Below, one piece after another: positions 1-6,745 of a DNA stretch of 12,009 nucleotides. Position numbers and translations under genes: made by a program. The stretch is taken from NCBI GenBank assembly GCA_023420435.1, contig JAEZWE010000150.1:1-12009 (forward strand). The letters are read 5' to 3'. The notes under the pieces were generated by a model. That model was not told where the DNA came from and searched no databases. It was given only the letters and a program-made list of their open reading frames with translations. Source of the DNA: Bacteroidota bacterium. GTDB taxonomy: Bacteria > Bacteroidota > Bacteroidia > Flavobacteriales > Weeksellaceae. The first letter of the stretch is position 1. Every line of letters starts with the position of its first letter.

Positions 1-288
1 ACCAAACTGGAACTGCGCTTTATCGCCCACTTTTTCAAAAGCTTCATTAATGTACACATCAGACATAATTTCGCCATCACCTTCATCACTCATATCTTCC
101 AAAGGAATCGTTTTTACCACCGTTCCATCACTTTCCAAAATATTAAAAAGTGAAAGTTCTTCTCCCTGTAAACTGAATGCGCTAATGATCCCCAAATGCA
201 GATTCCAAAGTGTTTGCAATTCCTTAATCTCTATATCTCGGAAAATATCCTCTTTGGTGTCTAATATGACACGGATTTTGTAAATCAT
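1..288 (-). CDS. Plasmid pRiA4b ORF-3-like protein, 5' part (3' end off window)
   Basis: The reading frame starts with ATG at 288 and stays open for 96 codons to the left edge, so the C-terminal part is missing. The N-terminus reads MIYKIRVILDTKEDIFRDIE and is followed by a segment like LQTLWNLHLGIISAF. This matches the start of the pRiA4b ORF-3 family (also annotated as an IS1096 TnpR passenger-like family), which usually opens with a short strand followed by a partly buried helix before a 'YDFGD' core that would lie beyond the edge. An acidic stretch sits near residues 64-72. The molecular function of the family is unknown. Despite the family name, no transposon ends are visible here and its neighbours are ordinary chromosomal genes. 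It has its own likely promoter at 327-356, so it is probably not just a tail of the upstream kinase operon. Recognition is from the N-terminal third only. Confidence 0.72.
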   Translation of the reverse strand, partial: MIYKIRVILDTKEDIFRDIEIKELQTLWNLHLGIISAFSLQGEELSLFNILESDGTVVKTIPLEDMSDEGDGEIMSDVYINEAFEKVGDKAQFQFG

Positions 289-326
289 TGTTTTCTTTTC
301 TGATTAAATTTTATTGTTTAACGGTA

Positions 327-356
327 CAAATATAAAACAAATGAAAAATGACGAAA
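327..356 (-). promoter_or_regulatory. Putative Bacteroidota promoter for the pRiA4b ORF-3-like gene
   Basis: On the minus strand, TATATTTG (334 to 327) matches the Bacteroidota -7 consensus TAnnTTTG. A TTTC lies 18 bases upstream (356 to 353), one mismatch from the -33 TTTG. The expected start of transcription is near 320-323, giving a leader of about 33 bases. The rest of the 120-bp gap (289-408) is AT-rich with no other feature. Confidence 0.45.
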
Positions 357-408
357 AAGAATTTTATTACTTTTTTTAAAAAAATATTTTACTAAATTTC
401 TGCCCTTT

Positions 409-1437
409 CTATACTCCTTTATTAAGCAAAAAACTGAATTTGGTTCCTTCCAAATATTCACTTTCCACGGAAATATTTTCCTGATGTGCTTCCAAAATGT
501 GTTTTACAATCGCCAAGCCTAATCCTGAGCCGCCGTCTTTTCGGTTTCTGCTGGTTTCCACACGGTAAAAACGTTCAAAAATTCTGGGAAGCAATTCCGG
601 TTTTATGCCCATTCCATTGTCTTTCACTTCGATATAGACTTTGTTTTTTAATATTGTGGAAGTTACTACAATTTGCGCTTGTTCACGATTGGCGTAATGA
701 ATGGCGTTGGAAATGAGATTAATTAAAACCTGAAAAATTTTCTGTTTATCGGCACAAACCAAAATTTGGGGTTGGGAAGCTTGCAGATAAAGATTGGCTT
801 GCTTTTTTTGGGCTTCCATTTCCAGCAAATCGAAAATTTCTTTGACGAGAATATTGATATCAAAATTGGTGAAATTCAGTGTGATTTCACCGGATTCGTA
901 CTGATTAATGCTGTCCAAATCTTTTACAATATTCAGTAATCTTTCCACTGATTTATCAATTCTTTCTAAATATTTATCTCGGATACTGAGATTATCAATT
1001 CCGCCATCCATCAAAGTTTCCACATATCCCTGAATGGAAAAAAGGGGTGTTTTCAGTTCATGGGAAACGTTTCCTACATATTCTTTACGGTAGGTTTCCA
1101 TGGCTTTCATGGTATCGATTTCAGAAGCGCTTTTTTCGTGCATTTCGGTCACTTTTTCACCTAAAATTCTAAAATTTAACGGGTCGTTATTTTCACCCAT
1201 AAATTCCTCCGGCAAAATCGTTGAAATTCTTCTTATTTGTCTTTTTCCATAAAAATTAAAAAGAAAATCCACCACAAAATAATTAATCAAAGCCATCAGC
1301 AAAACACTGATAATAAGCGGTGCAAAAAAACGGGTATTGGTAAGATTTTCTTTGGAATAATCGAAAATAAAGGCTACTACAACCATTACAAAAGTAAGCA
1401 GTACAGCAGCAAGAAAGGCTAGGCGATGAAACTTCAT
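409..1437 (-). CDS. Membrane sensor histidine kinase, PhoR-like
   Basis: A 342-residue two-component sensor kinase that autophosphorylates and passes phosphate to the response regulator encoded just upstream. Two hydrophobic helices (about residues 6-25 and 38-60) flank a very short external loop of about 12 residues. The H-box SHELKTP holds the phospho-accepting His126. It is followed by the ATP-binding domain with an N-box (Asn244 in SNAIHYA), the G1 box DNGMGI (273-278), the F-box FERFYR (287-292) and the G2 box GGSGLGLAI (302-310). All catalytic motifs are intact. There is no PAS domain and no substantial periplasmic sensor domain. It is therefore more likely to sense through its membrane helices or a partner protein, as PhoR kinases do, than to bind a ligand directly. 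It starts 9 bases after the regulator's stop codon, so the two are one operon. The PhoR assignment rests on architecture and pairing. The signal is not shown. Confidence 0.93.
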   Translation of the reverse strand: MKFHRLAFLAAVLLTFVMVVVAFIFDYSKENLTNTRFFAPLIISVLLMALINYFVVDFLFNFYGKRQIRRISTILPEEFMGENNDPLNFRILGEKVTEMHEKSASEIDTMKAMETYRKEYVGNVSHELKTPLFSIQGYVETLMDGGIDNLSIRDKYLERIDKSVERLLNIVKDLDSINQYESGEITLNFTNFDINILVKEIFDLLEMEAQKKQANLYLQASQPQILVCADKQKIFQVLINLISNAIHYANREQAQIVVTSTILKNKVYIEVKDNGMGIKPELLPRIFERFYRVETSRNRKDGGSGLGLAIVKHILEAHQENISVESEYLEGTKFSFLLNKGV

Positions 1438-1446
1438 CTCACAAAT

Positions 1447-2124
1447 TTACACAACTAATTTGTAACCTATGCCTTTTAAAGTCTGTATGGAATCGATTCC
1501 TAATTTTTCGCGAAGACGACGAATGTGGACATCAATGGTTCTTTCCCCGACAATAACATCATTTCCCCATACTTTTTCCAAAATTTCTTCTCTTTTGAAA
1601 ACTTTTTCGGTATTGGAGGCTAAAAGATAAAGCAAATCGAACTCTTTTTTAGGTAAAAGAAAAGGTGTGCCACTTTTTGAAACTTTAAAATTATCGCGAT
1701 CAATAATTAAATCTCCTATTTCAATGAGTTTACTGTTATCTGAAACCTGACTTGTTAATTGAAGCAATGCATTCACTTTCGAAATAAGAACTTTAGGTTT
1801 AATGAGTTTCACAACATAATCGTTTGCTCCTGCATTAAAACCCGCCAATTGGGAAAATTCTTCGCTTCGTGCAGAAAGGAAAACAATTAAAGTTTTTTGC
1901 AATTCTTTTATTTGGCGTAATTCCTGACAAGTTTCGATACCGTCTTTTTCGGGCATCATAACATCCAATAATATAAGATCAGGAATTATTTCTTTTGCTT
2001 TGGCAATTCCTTCGTTTCCATTATTGGCGGTATAAACCTGATATCCTTCTTTCTCCAAATTATATGAAAGAATTTCCAAAATATCCAGTTCATCATCAAT
2101 CAGAAGAATTTTTCTCTGGCTCAT
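1447..2124 (-). CDS. OmpR/PhoB-family response regulator
   Basis: A 225-residue transcription regulator, the partner of the kinase downstream. The receiver domain (about 1-120) has acidic residues Asp10 and Asp11, phospho-acceptor Asp54 in LILLDVMMP, Ser84 at the switch Ser/Thr position and Lys106. The C-terminal winged helix (about 135-225) ends with the typical sequence RTIDVHIRRLREKLG followed by LKGIGYKL, the recognition helix and wing of the PhoB type. An oddity is that the residue after the conserved Lys106 is Leu (KLIKP, codon CTC) where nearly all receivers have Pro (KP). The ATG at 2124 fits the receiver start (MSQRKILLIDDE). The gene is divergent from a TonB-dependent receptor across a 186-bp region holding phased repeats that may be its binding sites. 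The pair resembles the widespread flavobacterial PhoB/PhoR. Other OmpR-type pairs cannot be excluded. Confidence 0.94.
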   Translation of the reverse strand: MSQRKILLIDDELDILEILSYNLEKEGYQVYTANNGNEGIAKAKEIIPDLILLDVMMPEKDGIETCQELRQIKELQKTLIVFLSARSEEFSQLAGFNAGANDYVVKLIKPKVLISKVNALLQLTSQVSDNSKLIEIGDLIIDRDNFKVSKSGTPFLLPKKEFDLLYLLASNTEKVFKREEILEKVWGNDVIVGERTIDVHIRRLREKLGIDSIQTLKGIGYKLVV

Positions 2125-2142
2125 CTTAACTTTTTAGCTGTT

Positions 2143-2171
2143 CAAAATTAATTAAAAATGCGCTGAATAAA
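2143..2171 (-). promoter_or_regulatory. Putative promoter of the response regulator-kinase operon
   Basis: On the minus strand TAATTTTG (2150 to 2143) fits TAnnTTTG. TTTA lies 17 bases upstream (2171 to 2168), one mismatch from TTTG. Transcription would start near 2136-2138, giving a leader of about 12-14 bases before the ATG at 2124. Confidence 0.4.
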
Positions 2172-2187
2172 TGTTACTAAGATAAAG

Positions 2188-2256
2188 TTTACAAATATTT
2201 AACATAGCGTCTTGTTTGTTTAAAATTATTTAAAACAAAGTTAAAACTCCATAAAC
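2188..2256. promoter_or_regulatory. Helically phased TTAAAA/TTAACA-like direct repeats, candidate operator
   Basis: Related hexamers occur at 2188 (TTTACA), 2199 (TTAACA), 2220 (TTAAAA), 2230 (TTAAAA), 2241 (TTAAAA) and 2251 (ATAAAC). The starts are 10 or 11 bases apart, except for one skipped turn near 2210. PhoB-family regulators bind direct repeats with this period (11-base units for PhoB; TTAACA-type repeats for Bacillus PhoP). The array lies between a PhoB-like gene and a receptor operon. Its last unit falls where the -33 box of the receptor promoter would be. The region is AT-rich, so chance similarity is a real possibility. Confidence 0.38.
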
Positions 2257-2278
2257 CTAACAAAAGCCTTCTTATCAA

Positions 2279-2286
2279 TTTCTTTG
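2279..2286 (+). promoter_or_regulatory. Possible -7 box of the receptor operon
   Basis: TTTCTTTG matches the Bacteroidota -7 consensus TAnnTTTG except at its second base. It lies 24 bases before the ATG at 2311, giving a short A-rich leader. No TTTG or TTG is found at the expected -33 position (about 2256-2262). That would fit a promoter needing an activator bound just upstream. Confidence 0.28.
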
Positions 2287-2310
2287 CAGTGAGAAAAAAA
2301 GTAGTAAAAA

Positions 2311-4854
2311 ATGAGAGTAAGTAAATTAAGTATAGGGGTTTTATTTTTAATAAGTTCCGGCACTGTACTTTTTGGACAAGTAAAGAATGACACCCTAAAA
2401 AAAGAACAAAAAATTGAAGGGGTTATTTTACAAGGTAACAACAACAGAAAATCTGAAAGTGCCGTTTTATTGGATCAGAAAAAAGCAATTATTCAGAAAC
2501 AATCGATTGGTTCAGAAGAAATTTCAAGAAAAGGAATCAGCGATGTAGAAGAAGGTTTAACCAAAATGACCGGTATTACCAAAGTTGACGGAAGAGGAAT
2601 TTTTGTAAGAGGTTTGGAAGACCGTTACAACAATTTATTATTAAACGGACTTCAAGTTCCATCGAACAATCCGTTTAAAAAAATTATTTCGATGGAGCAG
2701 TTTCAAACAGATATTGTTGCTGCCATTGAAACTTATAAAACCTTCAATGCTGATATTTACGGAGATTTTGCAGGCGCAACTTTCAATATTGTATTGAATA
2801 ATGAAATTCGTCCCATCAATAAAATCAGTTTTGGAGTTGGCTATACTACTGATAACAATTTAGTAGATTTTCTACAATCTAAAGGTGAAAACGGTGTTAA
2901 AGATTACTTCGGTTTTACAGGAGATAATAGAGCATTTCCTGCAATTTTAGGATCAGTTCCTGCAAACCAGGATGTAAAAGGTGCAGATGCTGTTTCTGCA
3001 TTTAAATCCGGTTTTGATACAGAAAATGTAACTTCTTTACTAAACAGTTCTTTTGGATATCTACATTCCAGTAAATTGTCTTCAAAAATCAACTTTATTT
3101 TGTCGTTAAACTACGATAACAAATATCAAGTTAGAGAAGGAGTTGATCGTTTTTTCAATATTAACCAAGGAAATTACGACAACAAGTATTTTACAAGCAA
3201 AAATAATTTCTTAACGAATCAAACCCTTTATTCTGCTTTGAATTTCAAACTTGGAAAAACGAAGTTAACAGGAAGTGTTTATTATGTTAATTCTACGGAA
3301 AATTCAGTTTCTACACAAATTGGTTATTCAAATTCCGCAACCAACAATACCGGATTAATTAGAACTAACGAATTGATGATGAGCAAATTTTTAAATGCTC
3401 AGTTAAATGCAAGTCACGCTATAACCGATGATAAAAGACATCAAGTAAAAGGTGGGGTTTCATTTTCAAAAACAAGATTCGAACTTCCGGACAGAAAAGC
3501 TTTCAGAGGCGCTTTATTACCGAATGGAGATGTGGCGGTTTCATATGCTGGAAACAGTATTTTCAGACAATTTTATGATTTTGATACCAATTATCAAGTG
3601 TCAGGATTGGCAGAATATTCTTGGAATTTTGGTGGAGAAGATTTAAACAGTTCACACAAATTAACGGTTGGTTATAACGGAAATATCTATGATATGGATA
3701 CTACGTTTAGATTTTTGGTTTCAAGAGCTTCTGGAGCGGGTTCTACATTCAATCTTAACAATATCGATTCTGTTTTGTACAGCGATCTAATGGCAGGAAA
3801 TTTTTATTATTCTGAAGCTTCACAAGCCAATTATAACACGAAATTTCGTCAGCTTATCAATGCAGGTTATGCGGATTTAGCATATCGATTTGGTGAAAAA
3901 TTATTGGTTAATGCTGGTGTAAGACTTCAAAATAATACAAAAACCATAAAATACAGAGATTCAGGTTCTTTCGATGATCCATTTAAAGTAAGAGAAATCA
4001 ACAATTTATACATTTTACCTGCTTTAAATGTGAAATATTCTTACTCAGACAGAGGAAATATTAGATTATCTGCTTCAAAAACGGTTACTGAACCAACGAT
4101 CATGGAATCTTTCCCATTGGAATTTGTAAATATGGACGGAACAGTTGAAAACGGATATGTAAACATCAAAAACAGTGAAAACCTGAATTTGGATTTGAAA
4201 TACGAACTTTTCCCAACCAATAAAGAACTTTTCGCAGTTACAGCTTTTGCAAAAAAAATCACGAATCCTATCGAAAAAATGTTGGTTCCTTCTGCAGGAA
4301 GTGGTGGACAAACCATTACCTACATCAACTCTAAATCTGCTTTGGTTTATGGTTTAGAATTAGAAAGTATGCTGCAATTGACAAGATTGAGTGATGCCTT
4401 ATCTAATTTTTCCATAGGATTTAACGCCTCATTCTTAAAATCTGATGTAGATATCAATCCTTTATTAGCGCAGGAAACGCATACAGAAAGAGAACTACAA
4501 GGTGCATCAAAATGGATGGGAAATGCCGATTTAAAATATGAGAAAAAATTCTCGGAAGATTTCAGTTCTACCCTATCATTAGTTTATAACGCTTATGGAA
4601 AAAGAATTTTTGCAGTAGGAACTGGTGGAATTGATCATTATTATGAAATGCCTTTTAACAAACTGGATTTCATCTGGGGAAATAAACTTTCTAAAAACTG
4701 GGATTTGAAGCTTGCGGTTGAAAATATTTTAAATCCAACCTATAAAATACAAGTAGGTGAAGACAGCAAAATCAATATCATCGAAAATGATTTGACTATA
4801 AAAACTTTCAAAAGAGGGATAGGATTTACTTTAACAGCAGGTTATACATTCTAA
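2311..4854 (+). CDS. TonB-dependent outer-membrane receptor
   Basis: An 847-residue TonB-dependent transporter that moves a scarce nutrient across the outer membrane using TonB-ExbBD energy. A signal peptide covers about residues 1-23 (cleavage near LFGQ). KIEGVILQG (34-42) may be the TonB box. The plug domain spans about 50-165 and contains VDGRGIFVRGLEDRYNNLLL and TDIVAAIETYKTFNADIYGDFAG. A 22-strand barrel follows, rich in alternating aromatic residues and ending in the usual terminal Phe (AGYTF). There is no N-terminal carboxypeptidase-like (SusC) domain and no STN signalling domain, so it is neither a SusC homologue nor a FecA-type transducer. The partner gene 38 bases downstream is a lipoprotein with no visible similarity to SusD. 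Divergence from a PhoB/PhoR-like pair suggests phosphate-related control; the substrate is unknown. Confidence 0.94.
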   Translation: MRVSKLSIGVLFLISSGTVLFGQVKNDTLKKEQKIEGVILQGNNNRKSESAVLLDQKKAIIQKQSIGSEEISRKGISDVEEGLTKMTGITKVDGRGIFVRGLEDRYNNLLLNGLQVPSNNPFKKIISMEQFQTDIVAAIETYKTFNADIYGDFAGATFNIVLNNEIRPINKISFGVGYTTDNNLVDFLQSKGENGVKDYFGFTGDNRAFPAILGSVPANQDVKGADAVSAFKSGFDTENVTSLLNSSFGYLHSSKLSSKINFILSLNYDNKYQVREGVDRFFNINQGNYDNKYFTSKNNFLTNQTLYSALNFKLGKTKLTGSVYYVNSTENSVSTQIGYSNSATNNTGLIRTNELMMSKFLNAQLNASHAITDDKRHQVKGGVSFSKTRFELPDRKAFRGALLPNGDVAVSYAGNSIFRQFYDFDTNYQVSGLAEYSWNFGGEDLNSSHKLTVGYNGNIYDMDTTFRFLVSRASGAGSTFNLNNIDSVLYSDLMAGNFYYSEASQANYNTKFRQLINAGYADLAYRFGEKLLVNAGVRLQNNTKTIKYRDSGSFDDPFKVREINNLYILPALNVKYSYSDRGNIRLSASKTVTEPTIMESFPLEFVNMDGTVENGYVNIKNSENLNLDLKYELFPTNKELFAVTAFAKKITNPIEKMLVPSAGSGGQTITYINSKSALVYGLELESMLQLTRLSDALSNFSIGFNASFLKSDVDINPLLAQETHTERELQGASKWMGNADLKYEKKFSEDFSSTLSLVYNAYGKRIFAVGTGGIDHYYEMPFNKLDFIWGNKLSKNWDLKLAVENILNPTYKIQVGEDSKINIIENDLTIKTFKRGIGFTLTAGYTF

Positions 4855-4892
4855 AAAATAATTAAAAAAAAATCGAACTAAAATTTTAAAAA

Positions 4893-6098
4893 ATGAAAAA
4901 AATTCTTTTAAGCTTAGCAACTGTAGCATTATTTGTGAGTTCTTGTAGCTCAGACGATACTACAACAGAACCAATCATTCAACCAGCAACGGGTGAAATC
5001 ACGGGTGAAATTACAGCTAACACTTCACTTCCTTACGGAAATTACACTTTAAAAGGAATTGTAAAAGTAGCTTCTGGCGTTACATTAACCATCGCTGAAG
5101 GTTCTACAGTAACTGCAGATAAAACCAATGGTGAAGATGCTTTGGTAATTCTAAAAGGTGGAAAAATTAATGCCGTAGGAACAGCAGATAAACCAATTAT
5201 TTTTACAGAAAAATCCAAAACTTCAGGTTCTTGGGGAGGAATTATCATGTATGGAGATGCTCCAATTGTAAATTCAGCTTCAGCTCCTGCTCCACAAACT
5301 GCTACTTCTGAAGACGGACTAAACCTTTCTTATGGAGGTGCAAATGAAGCTCATGATGGTGGAAAATTAGTTTTTGTAAGAGTGGAATATGCTGGAATGG
5401 TTATTCAAACCAACAACAAAGAACATAACGGATTTTCTTTCTATTCTGTAGGTTCAGGAACAACGCTTCAAAACTTGGTTTCTTACAAAGGAAATGATGA
5501 TGGTTTTGAATTTTATGGAGGAACAGCAAGTGCAACCAATTTAATTTCTTACGGAAACAGTGATGATGCTTTCGATTGGCAAGACGGTTGGAAAGGACAA
5601 AATAACATGAACTGGTATGCTTACCAAACTGGTGTGGCAAACTACGGAATGGAAGTTGAAGCAAAAGGTGTGAACAATGCTTTTTGGCCTGTTGTAAAAA
5701 ATATTACTTTAAAAAGAGCTGCAGGAACTACTACAGAAGCGCAAGGAGAAATTCAATTGGATGCTTTCCAGTTTAAAAAAGAAGGAAACGGAGATTTTTC
5801 CAATATCGTTATTGATGGTTATAAAAACCAAACTTCTCCGTCTGCATTTAATGGAGGTGCCATCCAAATTCTTGATTTAGCTACTTATAATAATCAGGTT
5901 TTAACCGGAAAAATTAAATTATTGAACGTAAAATCGTCGAATATTGATAATCAATTTTTAAGCGGAGCTTCTACATTTACTACTACAGCAGCTAGTTTTG
6001 GAACTAACTTTACAACTTCTTCAACTTCAAATGGCGCTACTTTAGCTACTGGAGCTTGGGCTACTGTTGATGGAGTAAACCTTCTTTCTAACTTATAA
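4893..6098 (+). CDS. Surface-exposed lipoprotein with beta-helix-like repeats
   Basis: A 401-residue lipoprotein. The signal peptide ends in the lipobox VSSC with lipid-modified Cys18. The next residues are SSDD, a Bacteroidota lipoprotein export signal (acidic pair after the cysteine) that sends lipoproteins to the outer face of the outer membrane. The mature protein alternates short strands and turns: TLKGIVKVASGVTLTIAEGS (52-71), SWGGIIMYGDAPI (113-125), and two similar coils containing GNDDGFEFYGG (200-210) and GNSDDAFDWQDG (221-232). This suggests a right-handed parallel beta-helix. Asp-rich turns in these coils could bind metal or an anion. Homologues are often annotated as hypothetical or, misleadingly, 'multidrug transporter'; there are no membrane helices to support the latter. 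The 38-bp gap after the receptor and the terminator right after this gene indicate a two-gene operon, so it is probably the receptor's substrate-binding or processing partner. No catalytic motif is recognised. Confidence 0.85.
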   Translation: MKKILLSLATVALFVSSCSSDDTTTEPIIQPATGEITGEITANTSLPYGNYTLKGIVKVASGVTLTIAEGSTVTADKTNGEDALVILKGGKINAVGTADKPIIFTEKSKTSGSWGGIIMYGDAPIVNSASAPAPQTATSEDGLNLSYGGANEAHDGGKLVFVRVEYAGMVIQTNNKEHNGFSFYSVGSGTTLQNLVSYKGNDDGFEFYGGTASATNLISYGNSDDAFDWQDGWKGQNNMNWYAYQTGVANYGMEVEAKGVNNAFWPVVKNITLKRAAGTTTEAQGEIQLDAFQFKKEGNGDFSNIVIDGYKNQTSPSAFNGGAIQILDLATYNNQVLTGKIKLLNVKSSNIDNQFLSGASTFTTTAASFGTNFTTSSTSNGATLATGAWATVDGVNLLSNL

Positions 6099-6134
6099 TT
6101 AGTTTACTAATTTAGTTTTCATTCATATCAAAGG

Positions 6135-6168
6135 AAACACCGATTAATTCGGTGTTTTTTTATTTTTT
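6135..6168 (+). terminator. Rho-independent terminator of the receptor-lipoprotein operon
   Basis: A perfect 9-bp stem AAACACCGA / TCGGTGTTT (6135-6143 with 6149-6157) closes a 5-base loop. It is followed by a T-rich tract interrupted once by A, 37 bases after the lipoprotein stop codon. Confidence 0.9.
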
Positions 6169-6178
6169 CTACAATTTC

Positions 6179-6241
6179 CAATATTAAATTTTCAATTTTC
6201 AATATTAATTTAATGTTAACAGTTTGTTACTTCAATATTAA
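6179..6241 (+). repeat. Three copies of CAATATTAA
   Basis: Identical 9-mers begin at 6179, 6200 and 6233 (spacings 21 and 33). Each contains the palindrome AATATT. The third lies between the -33 and -7 boxes of the promoter at 6223-6254, a position suited to a repressor site. The tract is very AT-rich, so function is uncertain. Confidence 0.4.
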
Positions 6242-6254
6242 ATATGTAGGTTTG
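6223..6254 (+). promoter_or_regulatory. Bacteroidota-type promoter of the small secreted protein gene
   Basis: TTTG (6223-6226), 20 bases, then TAGGTTTG (6247-6254) gives exact matches to both the -33 and -7 consensus boxes. Transcription would start near 6259-6262, about 40 bases before the ATG at 6301. This is the best promoter match in the window. Confidence 0.7.
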
Positions 6255-6300
6255 TTTAGTGAATTTATTAATGCAACGTTAACAATAAACCTATTCAGTC

Positions 6301-6687
6301 ATGAAAAATTTAATATCAAAAATAATTGGAACATCAGTATTCATCGCTATTTTCAGCTTTACTAACTTAGCTTTTGCGCAAGAAAAAAATGTTATTGAAG
6401 AAATAAACATTCATAACAACAACAACTTTGCAGAACTTAAAAATCTTTTGGCGGATAATTTCGATTACGCAAGTCCAAACTTAGCTATCGGTAAAACGGA
6501 AGCTACCGTAAAATTTGAAATTGCAGAAAACGGAAAAATAACGAATGTACATGCAGAAAGCAACTGCAAATACGCCGCTGAAGAAGTTGAAAAAGTAATG
6601 AAAGAATTAATTTACAAATTCAAAAATGAAAATCTGCAAGCCAATTCTTATGTAATGCCAATAACTATTGCGATTGCTTCCCGATAA
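6301..6687 (+). CDS. Small secreted protein with a TonB C-terminal-like fold
   Basis: A 128-residue protein with a clear signal peptide (about 1-26, cleavage after AFA). The body from about residue 65 (ATVKFEIAENGKITNVHAES) to the end resembles the TonB C-terminal domain pattern: a strand, the 'ENGKI' turn, a second strand, a helix (YAAEEVEKVMKELIYKF) and a final strand near MPITIAIASR. It has no N-terminal anchor helix that would be retained after cleavage and no proline-rich spacer, so it is not a complete TonB. It more likely works as a soluble periplasmic domain. One cysteine (Cys89) lies in the domain. It is monocistronic, flanked by the receptor-operon terminator and by a terminator shared with hemL. 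Its strong promoter suggests substantial expression. Biological role unknown; the fold call is by pattern only. Confidence 0.72.
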   Translation: MKNLISKIIGTSVFIAIFSFTNLAFAQEKNVIEEINIHNNNNFAELKNLLADNFDYASPNLAIGKTEATVKFEIAENGKITNVHAESNCKYAAEEVEKVMKELIYKFKNENLQANSYVMPITIAIASR

Positions 6688-6705
6688 AATTTTAAAATAG
6701 TAGAT

Positions 6706-6740
6706 AAAAAAACTGGTTTGCTTACAAACCAGTTTTTTTT
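6706..6740. terminator. Bidirectional terminator between convergent genes
   Basis: A 15-bp perfect stem (6706-6720 with 6725-6739) has core ACTGGTTTG / CAAACCAGT, a CTTA loop and flanking A7 and T8 tracts, so it works on both strands. It lies 18 bases after the small secreted gene and 6 bases beyond the hemL stop codon. Confidence 0.93.
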
Positions 6741-6745
6741 ATCTT

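Noticed and set aside
1..288. Mobile element suggested by the IS1096/pRiA4b family name
   Set aside because: No terminal inverted repeats, transposase or target duplication are visible, and this family is common as an ordinary chromosomal gene.
371..384. T7A7 palindrome after the kinase gene as a terminator
   Set aside because: It is only an A/T run with no GC stem or loop. In this AT-rich gap it is not a convincing terminator.
2219..2237. GTTTAAAATTATTTAAAAC as a simple palindromic operator
   Set aside because: The symmetry is imperfect and the sequence is almost all A/T. The direct-repeat reading with 10-11 bp phasing explains more of the region.
4041..4316. Antisense open frames inside the receptor gene
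   Set aside because: They mirror the codon pattern of the receptor, have no family-like sequence and no own promoter. They are shadow frames.
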